A stretch of 64,000 nucleotides of DNA from Desulfobacterales bacterium (GCA_034003325.1 JAVEYW010000007.1:62001-126000); one strand, 5' to 3'. Counted from the first letter of the stretch, positions 1-7,898 are shown. Numbers and translations are program-made. Notes: generated by a model not told the origin, from the sequence alone.

Positions 1-471
1 ACCAAGACAATCTATGACAACACCGCTTTCATTAAAACACCTCTTTTGTCCCGTCTGAAACAACTTGCTTTCAGGACAGGTTTCCACCGTTCGAACGGGC
101 CAAACCATATATGAACCAGATTTCATTCCTTTGAACACCCTGGCTCCCCCCAAATGGATATACCACGCTTGGTTTGGTAACCTCGCACAGGTTGAAGAAG
201 TCCAGTAGTAGCCGCTAAACACATTAATAAACGGATGGCCGATCGGCAGACTGGGATTAATCGTTTCATAACTCATCAGGCTGAACAATTCTTTACGATT
301 TGGAATCTTCCAGTCGTGATAACCATAAAGGCCTGACTTATTGAGTGCTTTAATAGTATTTAATGCCTCAGCCCAACTTTGAGGCAAATCTATTAAAGAA
401 GCATTTTGGGTCCACATCAAACCAGTCTGATTGTCAATTACAGTTTCATTTTCTAAAAGAAAACGACACAT
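1..471 (-). CDS. DUF1566 (Lcl C-terminal domain) protein, 3' end outside window
   Basis: An open frame of 157 codons runs from an ATG at 471 off the left edge without a stop. The product reads as a DUF1566/Lcl C-terminal-like domain: an early 'DNQTGLMW' segment, a 'DWKIPNRKELFSLM' segment, and 'YYWTSS' followed by 'VWPVRT'. These are hallmark motifs of the family, which occurs in secreted or surface-associated proteins and is frequent among integron cassettes. No signal peptide is visible at this start. The gene is AT-rich compared with the DUF2254 gene just upstream and lies after a weak attC-like segment, so I read it as a further cassette of the minus-strand array. Molecular function is unknown. 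Confidence 0.75.
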   Translation of the reverse strand, partial: MCRFLLENETVIDNQTGLMWTQNASLIDLPQSWAEALNTIKALNKSGLYGYHDWKIPNRKELFSLMSYETINPSLPIGHPFINVFSGYYWTSSTCARLPNQAWYIHLGGARVFKGMKSGSYMVWPVRTVETCPESKLFQTGQKRCFNESGVVIDCLG

Positions 472-501
472 TATTTAAACTGCCTCCGAAAGAATGCTAA
501 T

Positions 502-603
502 GCTCAACTGTGCGGCGCGGCTTCTTGCGTTCGCACCAGTGAAGGGTTCGGCCAATTTGCCACCGGGGTGCTGGCTGCGTATGTGCATTTCAGAGGTTAG
601 GAT
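502..603 (-). other. weak attC-like site after the DUF2254 cassette
   Basis: On the minus strand a core TCCTAAC (597-603) overlaps the last codons and stop of the DUF2254 gene, and a core GTTGAGC (502-508) matches the GTTRRRY consensus. About 100 bases with only partial self-complementarity lie between. Position, orientation and cores fit an attC, but the internal stem is poor, so this is the least certain of the three sites. Confidence 0.4.
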
Positions 604-1936
604 CTGGCGACTCGCTCAACAATTGGTTCGCAAATTGAAAGCGTTCTTCCACCTCTTGGCGGTCCTCGTCTTCCAGCAACCCGCCGCGTGCCCCTCGGAC
701 GATCATCTTGGCTTGCCGTAACAGCGCAGCGCGGTCCTCTGGCCGATGTACGGATCCCGCAACCTCGGCAATTATTTCCAGCAGACGGATGGTCACCGCA
801 GTGCTGGAACGGCCATATTGCCGGATCTGGTTGAACGCCGCGTCCGTAATCTCCGGGAACGTGAAGACAGGCGTAATGACCCGAAGCTGATCCTGAGTGT
901 CATGTCGATAAGGCGCCGGCATGTCTCGTTGAGCCAAGCGGCACAGTGCCGATCCCAAGTGATCCACACACGTCATCGCCGTGAACGGGTCATTCACCCC
1001 GGGGGAAAGGGCTCGTATTGCGACTTCGACAAGCTGGTTGACCACGAACTCGATGTCCTGACCGGACGTACGTTGGTTACCCAGGGCGAACGCGGAATTA
1101 ACGCGGTCCATCAGCTGATCGGTAACCCTGTTTCCTGGCCAGACAAGCGCCAGCGGGCGCGTGGCAACGACATAGTGGCCGGGTCGTCGCTCCAGTCGAA
1201 TAACGACATCCTCTTGCATGGCCAACGCCATCAAAGCGTCCCCATCGACAAACTGTAGATAGCCGTCCCCGGCAGAGCCAATCGGACGCGCCTCCCGATC
1301 GAACGTGTCGAGGAAACCAGCGTCAGGTGGCTCCGTCGGAATCCGCGGTGATCCCCGTCCAATGTTTTCCGGAAACAGCCGCTCTATTCCCTCGATCAAC
1401 TCCGTTCCGACCCGCGCCACGATCTCGTTGGCCTGGATAGAAACGGACACGTGATGGATAAAGTAGATCAAAACCCCCACACTTACCACCGCGAGCAGCA
1501 CACCGAGGGTGACAGACAGGTGGGGGATGAAGGCGATCTCCTCAGCGCGGCGGATGGTGCGCAGGACGAGCAAGCAGTACAGGAAGGTAGCGACGAACGT
1601 ACCCAGTACCGTTTGGGTCGTGGTGTCGCGCATGAAATTGCGGAGCAGACGGGGACCGAGCTGTGACGAGGCGAGCGATAGAGCGACCAGGGTCATCGAA
1701 AAAACCACCCCGGCGATGGTGATCATCGATCCGGCGATGGCCCCCAGCAAGGAACTGGCCCCCTCCGCTCCGCCGGTGAAAGTCCAACCCCAGTTAAGCG
1801 TCAACCAGTCCGTCACCGGCTCATCCAGGGCGACGGTTGCAAAGGCGAACACAATCGCACCGCCGGCCATGACTGCCGGGAGAAACCAGAAACTCGAACG
1901 AACGCGGTCCCATGTTTTGAAAACCTGTACTCTCAT
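590..1936 (-). CDS. DUF2254 family membrane protein
   Basis: The 448-residue product matches DUF2254 predicted membrane proteins. There are N-terminal hydrophobic segments near residues 17-36, 55-90, 108-125 and 142-162. The conserved 'SMITIAGVVFSMTLVALSLASSQ' region is present (residues about 70-92), as is 'QLGPRLLRNFMRD', and a soluble C-terminal half follows. No biochemical function is established for the family. The gene is GC-rich, unlike the AT-rich genes on either side, and is bounded by attC-like sites at 1973-2031 and 502-603, so it is best read as an acquired cassette. At 1.35 kb it is long for a cassette. Its stop lies inside the R'' core of the downstream attC-like site. Confidence 0.85.
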   Translation of the reverse strand: MRVQVFKTWDRVRSSFWFLPAVMAGGAIVFAFATVALDEPVTDWLTLNWGWTFTGGAEGASSLLGAIAGSMITIAGVVFSMTLVALSLASSQLGPRLLRNFMRDTTTQTVLGTFVATFLYCLLVLRTIRRAEEIAFIPHLSVTLGVLLAVVSVGVLIYFIHHVSVSIQANEIVARVGTELIEGIERLFPENIGRGSPRIPTEPPDAGFLDTFDREARPIGSAGDGYLQFVDGDALMALAMQEDVVIRLERRPGHYVVATRPLALVWPGNRVTDQLMDRVNSAFALGNQRTSGQDIEFVVNQLVEVAIRALSPGVNDPFTAMTCVDHLGSALCRLAQRDMPAPYRHDTQDQLRVITPVFTFPEITDAAFNQIRQYGRSSTAVTIRLLEIIAEVAGSVHRPEDRAALLRQAKMIVRGARGGLLEDEDRQEVEERFQFANQLLSESPDPNL

Positions 1937-1952
1937 GACGACGCTACCTCAT

Positions 1953-2546
1953 TTATTCACATGTCCTGCGGGGCCGAACATGGTAATCAGACGCGCGGCT
2001 TTTTGCAGCGGCTGAATTAGCATTGTTGGGCGATTTTCCGTGATCGACAAATATCAATTTGCTCGTGTCGAAACCCGATGTTGCTGCTTTTTCTATAAGC
2101 GCAACTTTTATATCTTCTTTTAATATTGGGCTTCTTGATAGAATCCATAAATAAGACTTGTTTGGGCCGCATACGAGTGAATATTGGTAATTCTCATGAT
2201 CAAGTCCAAAAACGACATAAGAACCATAAAATGGGCCAAAAAAAGAAACTTTCAGATAACCCTGGTTCGATCCTTTCACAAAATAAGCCGTTCCTTCGGC
2301 TTCTTTCCACGAGTCCGTTTCAGCAGCGTACCCACGATTCATTACGCTGACACCACCATCATCCCGCAAACTGTAATCTGCTGTTACGTGGGTCAAGCCG
2401 CGCTCAAATGAATGATCCAGTCTCGCAATTTCGTACCACTTGCCCAGATAGCGCGCTATCTTGAAATTATCTACTGGTTTTACATTTTGGGGTATTCCAA
2501 CACACCCCATTAGGAATAAAAAAAATATTATTGATAGTTTCTTCAT
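1953..2546 (-). CDS. blc: bacterial lipocalin (Blc-like) lipoprotein with attC-encoded C-terminus
   Basis: A 197-residue lipocalin with a lipoprotein signal ('LFLMGC', Cys15). The lipocalin motif 'YLGKWYEIARLDHSFERGL' lies near residues 34-52 and the characteristic 'WILSRSP' segment near 132-138. Blc-type proteins are outer-membrane lipoproteins that bind fatty acids or lysophospholipids. The family fold ends around 'LIFVDHGK'. The last 26 or so residues, rich in Ala, Arg and Ser, are translated straight through the attC-like hairpin at 1973-2031, so the tail is probably encoded by a recombination site and not part of the fold. The gene is AT-rich and transcribed with the neighbouring cassettes. 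The start ATG at 2546 begins directly with the lipoprotein signal. Confidence 0.88.
   Translation of the reverse strand: MKKLSIIFFLFLMGCVGIPQNVKPVDNFKIARYLGKWYEIARLDHSFERGLTHVTADYSLRDDGGVSVMNRGYAAETDSWKEAEGTAYFVKGSNQGYLKVSFFGPFYGSYVVFGLDHENYQYSLVCGPNKSYLWILSRSPILKEDIKVALIEKAATSGFDTSKLIFVDHGKSPNNANSAAAKSRASDYHVRPRRTCE
1973..2031 (-). other. attC recombination site (lipocalin cassette)
   Basis: On the minus strand R'' GCCCAAC (2025-2031) and R' GTTCGGC (1973-1979) bound a 59-base imperfect hairpin. ATGCTAATTCAGCCGC on one arm pairs with the complement ATGGTAATCAGACGCGC on the other, with single unpaired bases as in known attC sites. The loop is TGCAAAAAGCC. The site lies inside the 3' end of the lipocalin reading frame and directly precedes the DUF2254 gene. 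Confidence 0.7.
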
Positions 2547-2562
2547 CTCTTTTATTTGTTAG

Positions 2563-2637
2563 ACTCTAACGCCGCGCTCACCGGCAATTTTGGAGCGCAG
2601 CGGAAAAATTGTCCGAGTGTAGCGCCTTGTTATGGCT
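2563..2637 (-). other. attC recombination site (methyltransferase cassette)
   Basis: On the minus strand the core CCATAAC begins at 2636, just after the methyltransferase stop, and the distal core GCGTTAGAG ends at 2563. Between them GGACAATTTT pairs with AAAATTGCC, with an extra unpaired A, and an outer GCGCT/AGCGC stem closes it. The arrangement and sequence (ACACTCGGAC and CCGCTGCGCTCC blocks) closely resemble chromosomal attC sites of environmental integrons. The site lies exactly between two cassette genes in the expected orientation. Confidence 0.85.
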
Positions 2638-2638
2638 T

Positions 2639-3427
2639 TTACGCATTGAACTTTCTCGCGATATATACGCCGTAGCTGTAATGCGCTTTGTAGTTTTCAT
2701 AAAGTCCGATTTCGTGGCGCTCTGCCTCTACGATTGAACGAGCCTCTTCGCTATTTCCGTTCCGACTTAGGAAGGTCTGAAAGTTGGAGCGCATTGGCTC
2801 GTAATAATTGTCAAGCCAGCAATGTTCGGGCAAAACGAAGTAGCCAATTGGTGAATATCCATTATCTTCCAGCACTTTCATCTTTGCTGATGCCGTGTCG
2901 ATTTCGGGATATTCCCTGTTCCAATGATTTTGAAGCTCCTGAGGACGAGCGCTTGTAATCCAGGTAATCTCTGAGGCAATAAGCAGCCCACCTGGCTTCA
3001 GGTAGCGCCTCCAATCTACGACGCCTTTTTTAAAGCCGATGTTGTAGATCGCGCCCTCAGACCAGATAACATCAAACTCCTCTTCCTCTAAAGGTAGCTT
3101 TTCCATTGGAGCGCAAAGAGGAGTGATTTTTTTCTCAACGCCCTCACTCTGGGTTCTGGTTTTCAGAACATCCAGAAAATCTTGAAGGAGGTCGACAGCC
3201 GTAATTTTGGCATTTAGCAAGCGGGCTAAAATCAACGTAGAGGCACCTGTGCCACAGCCAATATCGGCAATATTCAATGGCATATCCCGGTTTAGACCGG
3301 CAAGGTCAATCGCCCGCTCGGTCTCGGCATCACCTCCTGGCCCCTGACGGTTTGCACCTTTATGAAGATCTATAAGTAATTCAAATTCGTCCACTATCGT
3401 ATCCTTATTGGCTTGTAGCCATAACAT
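2639..3427 (-). CDS. class I SAM-dependent methyltransferase (cassette gene)
   Basis: The 262-residue product has the class I methyltransferase core: motif I 'IADIGCGTGASTLILA' near residues 53-68, an acidic motif II 'ITAVDLL', and 'FDVIWSEGAIYNIGF' followed by 'YLKPGGLLIASE' (motifs IV-V). The substrate cannot be told from the sequence. It resembles small stand-alone methyltransferases often seen as mobile cassette cargo. An attC follows its stop within a few bases. It is the cassette nearest the integrase remnant, and so nearest the presumed promoter side of the array. Its start overlaps ATGTTATGG at the putative cassette boundary. Confidence 0.85.
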   Translation of the reverse strand: MLWLQANKDTIVDEFELLIDLHKGANRQGPGGDAETERAIDLAGLNRDMPLNIADIGCGTGASTLILARLLNAKITAVDLLQDFLDVLKTRTQSEGVEKKITPLCAPMEKLPLEEEEFDVIWSEGAIYNIGFKKGVVDWRRYLKPGGLLIASEITWITSARPQELQNHWNREYPEIDTASAKMKVLEDNGYSPIGYFVLPEHCWLDNYYEPMRSNFQTFLSRNGNSEEARSIVEAERHEIGLYENYKAHYSYGVYIARKFNA

Positions 3428-3987
3428 TATATTATACGGTCTAGAAAAAATAGCAATTACACCGGAATCAACCGCCTATACCGAAAGCCAGCCTTGGTTT
3501 TAAAAATTATCATCAATTTATATTACAGCATAATAACCTATATTAGGGCAAATTCGCCCGTTTGTTTATACGGCGCAAACATGCCATCAGACGGAGTCCT
3601 GGACCGTATGGCAAATTTGCCATAATCCATTTATTCCCTGTCATTTGGGAGAGGAGCGTCTTCATCTCATCTCGTGGCAATACCTTCGGGGGGAGGGGTT
3701 TTGAACGCCTGGCCCAAATAACCCGTTTGATCCATTGAACATAAGCGAAAAGATGGGACATTATGATGTGAAGCGATCATAAAACGGCGGTCAAATCAAT
3801 TCGACGATTCAGCCAATACCCGGAACATAAAACATGACCTATCGGCACCGCTTTTCTATATTGCCTTCGGTTGCTTGTATTCGAATCGACTTTCAAAATC
3901 AATGCAGAAAATGCCCGTAATGCTGCTTCCCTAGTCATTTGATCCTTGTGCGATTTAAAACAAACGCTCATGGACATACGATCCAAC
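3428..3987. other. non-coding flank of the integron with possible attI region
   Basis: Apart from the integrase fragment (3543-3761) I see no credible gene here. The segment 3428-3542, between integrase remnant and first cassette, is where attI would be expected. It is AT-rich, but I could not identify a convincing attI core. The segment 3762-3987 carries a 69-codon minus-strand frame without recognisable features, which I do not call. Confidence 0.4.
3543..3761 (-). pseudogene. intI: truncated integron-type tyrosine integrase remnant
   Basis: A 72-codon fragment contains 'LPYGPGLRLMACLR', matching the 'LLYGTGMRLMECLRL' block of integron integrases with the first catalytic Arg, preceded by 'LPRDEMKTLL' and an Arg/Lys/Pro-rich linker typical of the segment before the catalytic domain. 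Everything after LMACLRR is missing, including the His-x-x-Arg and the Tyr nucleophile. The N-terminal core-binding part is also gone, with an in-frame TGA just upstream. It therefore cannot be active. It lies at the proximal end of the cassette array and on the same strand as the cassettes, whereas classical intI genes point away from the array. Confidence 0.7.
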
Positions 3988-4473
3988 TCAGAATACCTTT
4001 ATCCCGGCAATGGTTCGGCGCGCCCTCCAGCCATACAAAACCCCGCACAGGCCGAAAATAACCGACAGGCCGACGATGATCTTAAGCGGCCGGTTTGCGC
4101 CCTCGGCCGCAGCAACCGGTGAACGAACCCCTTCCGTTGTCTGCGCCGCCGCTTCGCCCCCTTCAACCGCGATGTCAAGGCTCACTTGATGCCCCATGCC
4201 GTCCGAAACCACCGCCCGCCATTGGCCCGGGCCATCCGGCTTGAACAGAAAACGGCCGTTGCGATCGGTTCGGCCACTTTGAAAAATCGTCTCCGAGCCC
4301 GGCGACTTTATCTCAACCGCCGCATAGCCCATGGGTTCGCCATCATCATATTGGGCGGCCACACACCAGGCTTCCGCTCTCTCCACCCATCCTTCAACCC
4401 CATGGGACCAGGCCGTTGCGGCCGAAAGCCACACTACCCCCCAGCATCCCATCGATAAAAAAAATGATTTCAC
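3988..4473 (-). CDS. nikL: NikL-like periplasmic component of Ni/Co uptake
   Basis: Small exported protein of 161 residues from a GTG at 4473, chosen because AAGGA lies 7 bases upstream; upstream starts have no ribosome site. A signal peptide ends at about 'TAWS' and the mature chain starts with a His (HGVEGW). A carboxypeptidase-regulatory/Cna-B-like beta domain follows ('GYAAVEIKSPG', 'TDRNGRFLFKPDGPG'), then a Glu/Ala linker and a C-terminal membrane helix (LKIIVGLSVIFGLCGVLYGW). This matches NikL, an accessory component found with nickel ECF transporters in Desulfobacterota. It is last in a minus-strand series with NikK-like, permease and receptor genes, which supports a metal-handling role. 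Assignment rests on architecture and context. Confidence 0.65.
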   Translation of the reverse strand: MKSFFLSMGCWGVVWLSAATAWSHGVEGWVERAEAWCVAAQYDDGEPMGYAAVEIKSPGSETIFQSGRTDRNGRFLFKPDGPGQWRAVVSDGMGHQVSLDIAVEGGEAAAQTTEGVRSPVAAAEGANRPLKIIVGLSVIFGLCGVLYGWRARRTIAGIKVF

Positions 4474-4499
4474 ACGCATGTCCTTTTCAGATAAACGCT

Positions 4500-5918
4500 T
4501 CACTTTTTATTTTCAACCGGTTTCAATTGCGCCAAACCGCTTTTCCGGGATTGCCTTCGCTCAAAGAAAGCATAAGCAACCATCCCCAGCCCGATGGTTG
4601 CCAACCCGAAAAGGGCGGTTACCGGCCGGCTTTTAACAGAATAAAGGATAATCCATAAATTGCAGCCAATAAACACCAGCGGTGTCACCGGGTATCCCCA
4701 GGTGTTGTACCCCTTTTGTTCTTCCAAAGACATCATTCGAATCCGCATCAACCCGATCACGGTCAGCGAAGCAAAGAGAGACAGGGTAAAGCCGATGTAA
4801 ATCAGCAGCGTTTCAAAGGAAGCCGACAAAACCATTACAACGGCAATCGCCGCCTGCAAGAAAATGGAGGAGGCCGGCGTTTTATGCGCTGAATTGAGCT
4901 TACCGAAGACGGGAAAGAACACGCCGTCCTTGGACATGGCGTAGTAAATCCTTGGCCCTGTCATCACCATGGCGCTCAGAACAGATAAAATCCCCAGCGC
5001 GACAGCGCCGCTGAAAATTCGGCTCACGTTCTCGCCGAAAAGATGAATCGCGGCAGTAGCACCGATCTCCATCACCCCGATCATCTCCCCGGGTGAAACG
5101 GCATAGATGTATATCAGGTTCAGAAAAAGGTAGAGAAGAATCACCACCGCGGTGCCGATAAAAAGCGCCCGGGGAATATTGCGTTTCGGATCGATGATCT
5201 CAGATCCCAGATAAGCGGCCGCATTCCATCCGCTGTAGGCAAATGAGACAAAGATAAGCGCGATGGCAAACTTCTCGGCGGACAGGGGTGAAGAAAGCGT
5301 TTGGGTCGCTTGAAGGTGATTGAAAGAACCGTTACCGGAAAAAAAACCGGCGATGAGAAATGCGACCACGAGGAAAACTTTAAAGAGGGTGAGCAGGTTT
5401 TGCACGCGGCTGCCCATCCGCAAGCTATGGTAGTGAACCAGGGTAAAGAGGCAAATAACGCCGATGGCCGCAAAGGTCGCGGGAGAAAGGGTGATGAGGT
5501 TCACTCCGAAAAGACCCACCACGGTTTTCTCCCCCGCCGGAATCGAAAACGCCTGAAAAAAATAGCCGCCAAACGCAATGGCTGCCGCCGCGATGGGCGC
5601 CGAAAAGCCGACAATGAGGGAGATCCAGCCGGATAGAAATCCCACGGGTTTTCCGAAGCTCTCTCTTAAAAAAACATATTCACCGCCAGCCTTGGGAAAC
5701 CGCGCGCCCAGCTCGCCGTAGCAAAGCGCGCCGCAAAGCGCAAAAACGCCGCCGCAAAACCAGCACAGCAGCAGGGCACGAGGATTCCCCAGCTCGGCCA
5801 TGATGAAACCAGAGGTTGTGAAAATCCCGGTTCCCACCATGTTGGCAATGACAAGGATCGTAGCGGAAAACAAACCGATTTCCCGGCTCAACCCATTTCC
5901 GTTCATTGCATTTTTCAT
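4500..5918 (-). CDS. APC family amino acid permease
   Basis: 472 residues with about twelve hydrophobic segments. The family motif 'ANMVGTGIFTTSGF' lies near residues 25-38, followed by 'GGEYVFLRESFGKPVGFLSGW' in the third helix region (APC/LAT-like amino acid-polyamine-organocation permeases). It should import or exchange an amino acid at the inner membrane; the substrate is not predictable. AGGTGAG precedes the ATG. It sits between the exported tetrapyrrole methylase and the NikL-like gene, an unusual neighbour for an amino acid permease. One possibility, purely inference, is uptake of an amino acid such as histidine used to complex nickel. Confidence 0.88.
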   Translation of the reverse strand: MKNAMNGNGLSREIGLFSATILVIANMVGTGIFTTSGFIMAELGNPRALLLCWFCGGVFALCGALCYGELGARFPKAGGEYVFLRESFGKPVGFLSGWISLIVGFSAPIAAAAIAFGGYFFQAFSIPAGEKTVVGLFGVNLITLSPATFAAIGVICLFTLVHYHSLRMGSRVQNLLTLFKVFLVVAFLIAGFFSGNGSFNHLQATQTLSSPLSAEKFAIALIFVSFAYSGWNAAAYLGSEIIDPKRNIPRALFIGTAVVILLYLFLNLIYIYAVSPGEMIGVMEIGATAAIHLFGENVSRIFSGAVALGILSVLSAMVMTGPRIYYAMSKDGVFFPVFGKLNSAHKTPASSIFLQAAIAVVMVLSASFETLLIYIGFTLSLFASLTVIGLMRIRMMSLEEQKGYNTWGYPVTPLVFIGCNLWIILYSVKSRPVTALFGLATIGLGMVAYAFFERRQSRKSGLAQLKPVENKK

Positions 5919-6006
5919 AAAAATAGACTCACCTGCTCAAAAAAAGAAAAATATGTTACATCCCTGCCCGTATTATTTTAACAAACCGCAAGGGCAAGGC
6001 ATTATG

Positions 6007-6028
6007 GGGGCACGACGCGCCGTGCCCC
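6007..6028. repeat. REP-like palindrome
   Basis: GGGGCACG and CGTGCCCC form an 8-base perfect inverted repeat around ACGCGC, 7 bases past the stop of the exported methylase on its downstream side. It is the same style (GGGGC-G...C-GCCCC) as the palindromes at 11376-11397 and 16054-16115. Confidence 0.6.
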
Positions 6029-6035
6029 TGAGGGT

Positions 6036-6920
6036 TCACGAACCACTATTAAACCGCCTGGTGAGAAAATCCCCCACATAGATCATGTATTCAAAATCCT
6101 TGTTTTCTTCCTTGACGGCGTCGAGGATCGTATCAAGGGTAGCACGAATTACCTGCTCCTTTTCCCGATACCCGGCATGCCGCACGATGGCAATGGGAGT
6201 GTCCGGCGGATAATGGGTCCTTAATTGCTTGACCACTTCCGGAATATTTAAAAACATCGTGAAAAAGGCCATGGTCGCCTGATGCCGGGCCAGGTTCTCG
6301 ATGCTGTCCGGGCCGTCGTAATCTTCACGGCCGAAAGAAGCGGTCAGAATCACCGAATGGGCCTTTTTCCCCGAGGTCACACCCTTTCCCAGGGCTGCAT
6401 TGGCGGCATTAAAGCAGCTTATCCCGGGGATTATCTTCGGCTTTAAATCTTCAAAGGCCTCCATGTACCACATATTCGGCCCGTAAATGGTAGGATCCCC
6501 GCTATCCAGAACGGAAACGGTTTTGCCTTTCGCTACGGCCTCGCGAATGATGGCGGAAATCTCGTTAAACTGCTTCATTTTTTCTTCATAGTTGAAGCGC
6601 TTGTTGCCTTTGGCCTGTTCCGCGGTTTTTCCGTAAACGCCGAAAATACCAAATCCGGTGTCATGAATTTCCTTTCCCTGCAGCAGATCCGGAAATTTTT
6701 TCCGGTCCCGCTCACCGCAAAAGATGATGTCCGATGCCTTGATGGTGTTCACGGCACGCAGCGTGATATTATCCGGGTCACCACTTCCGATACTGACCAA
6801 ATACAGATGCGTAGGTGCCGTCGCTTCGGCCCGAACCTGGGGAACAGCGCCCGCCGATAGGATGAGTAAGCCTGTAACTGCCGTCATTATCCATTTTCCA
6901 ATGGAAGAAAAGGGTATCAT
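6036..6920 (-). CDS. exported CbiF/CobM-like tetrapyrrole methylase
   Basis: Predicted 294 residues from ATG 6920, chosen because GAAGGAG lies 6 bases upstream; an ATG ten codons earlier lacks a ribosome site. A signal peptide (hydrophobic core WIMTAVTGLLILSAGAV, cut near VRA-EA) precedes a complete tetrapyrrole (corrin/porphyrin) methylase domain. It has 'LYLVSIGSGDPDNITLRA' (SAM site), 'VLDSGDPTIYG' and 'IIPGISCFNAANAALG', then 'ATMAFFTMFLNIPEVV' and 'YPPDTPIAIV', closest in pattern to CbiF/CobM (cobalt-precorrin-4 C11-methyltransferase). Methylases of this family are cytoplasmic because SAM is. An exported version could bind a metallo-tetrapyrrole rather than methylate. Periplasmic CbiK in Desulfovibrio is a known precedent for an exported tetrapyrrole enzyme. 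It sits 41 bases after the NikK-like gene. Confidence 0.82.
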   Translation of the reverse strand: MIPFSSIGKWIMTAVTGLLILSAGAVPQVRAEATAPTHLYLVSIGSGDPDNITLRAVNTIKASDIIFCGERDRKKFPDLLQGKEIHDTGFGIFGVYGKTAEQAKGNKRFNYEEKMKQFNEISAIIREAVAKGKTVSVLDSGDPTIYGPNMWYMEAFEDLKPKIIPGISCFNAANAALGKGVTSGKKAHSVILTASFGREDYDGPDSIENLARHQATMAFFTMFLNIPEVVKQLRTHYPPDTPIAIVRHAGYREKEQVIRATLDTILDAVKEENKDFEYMIYVGDFLTRRFNSGS

Positions 6921-6961
6921 TAACATCTCCTTCGTCTTTATGCGTTTCATGATGGGGGTAA

Positions 6962-7831
6962 TCAGGGGGTTGCCCCGATTTCCAAGGTAAAGGCCATATG
7001 ATACATATGTTCATCGCAAATCTGTGTATCCGCGAAAGGCGGCTTATGGGACAGCAGAATCATCCAGTAACCCGATCGATCCAATGGAACCACAGCCTCT
7101 CCGGATTCGTCGGTAACGGTTTCCACCGGAAACCGTTTGACCGGGGGCTTGCCGCTTTTGCCCGCCTTCTCGTCGGCGCCGGCTTTGGCATTCTTTTGGA
7201 CGGCCCCGTGCGACGCCATGTCCTGGCTTTCAAAACCCGCATAGGTGGCCTTTACGGAAGCATTGGGGAGTGGTTTCCCGTCGAACAGCACCCTGACGGC
7301 GAGTTTGTCGCCTTTTCCCGCCGTTTGAAGGTTGGTCAGCGGAATCATCTCCAGGGAATTCCCGGTGAAATAGCCGAGATTCTTATCCGTTCCGCCGGCC
7401 ATGATCACCGTTTTGGCCTCGATATGAAAATTGGTGCATTTGATGGGGTTTTCAACCGACTTTTTATCACCCCATTTTCTACCCTCGGCCGTCATCGTGA
7501 AAAAGCCGGGTTTGATTCCGGCGAGGATCTGATAGGCCCCCGCTTTTTTAATGGAAAGTTTGTAGAACGTGGCCGATGTCTGGGTCAGGGCTACCGGCAG
7601 GCCGTCGGGGTCCACCGCGCTGATGGATTCCACGCGATCCGCCTTAACTTCCTGATCTACCCGGTCAGCGGGGTATTTGTGTCCCCAGCCGATACCGATC
7701 GTCACGGTGGAGCCGACCTGCGGGTAGTAATTATCGGGATTGAGCCATAGGTTGTGAGCCATGGCGGATTGGCAAATCACCATCAACGACAAGGTGGCAA
7801 TAACCATAATGATGCGGATTTTGGCTTTCAT
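6962..7831 (-). CDS. nikK: NikK-like DUF4198 periplasmic protein
   Basis: 289 residues: signal peptide ending at 'SAMA', then a mature chain starting with His (HNLWLNPDNYYPQVG) and a DUF4198 domain ('VTIGIGWGHKYPADR', 'KPGFFTMTAEGRKWG'), with a beta-rich C-terminal half ending in 'GYWMILLSHKPPF' and 'EHMYHMAF'. DUF4198 proteins are the NikK/CbtX-type periplasmic components found with nickel or cobalt transporters. His residues at the mature N-terminus and in the C-terminal region are plausible metal ligands. GGAGGAA precedes the ATG. It is 63 bases downstream of the TonB-dependent receptor, so probably co-transcribed, and would carry metal from receptor to inner-membrane transporter. Confidence 0.78.
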   Translation of the reverse strand: MKAKIRIIMVIATLSLMVICQSAMAHNLWLNPDNYYPQVGSTVTIGIGWGHKYPADRVDQEVKADRVESISAVDPDGLPVALTQTSATFYKLSIKKAGAYQILAGIKPGFFTMTAEGRKWGDKKSVENPIKCTNFHIEAKTVIMAGGTDKNLGYFTGNSLEMIPLTNLQTAGKGDKLAVRVLFDGKPLPNASVKATYAGFESQDMASHGAVQKNAKAGADEKAGKSGKPPVKRFPVETVTDESGEAVVPLDRSGYWMILLSHKPPFADTQICDEHMYHMAFTLEIGATP

Positions 7832-7880
7832 TGAATTCCTCCATTCAAGATAATATTTTGAAAATATTACGTTTGAGTAA

Positions 7881-7898
7881 CCGGCCGGTCGCCCCTAC
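7881..7898. repeat. REP-like fragment overlapping a stop codon
   Basis: On the minus strand GTAGGGGCGACCGGCCGG has the same GTAGGGGCG head as the other REP-like palindromes of the window. The TAG inside it is the stop codon of the TonB-dependent receptor gene. Confidence 0.5.

Noticed and set aside
2254-2280. tRNA T-loop-like GGTTCGATCC
   Set aside because: Lies inside the lipocalin gene with no cloverleaf around it.
3777-3986. 69-codon minus-strand frame next to the integrase remnant
   Set aside because: No family features; not integrase-like.
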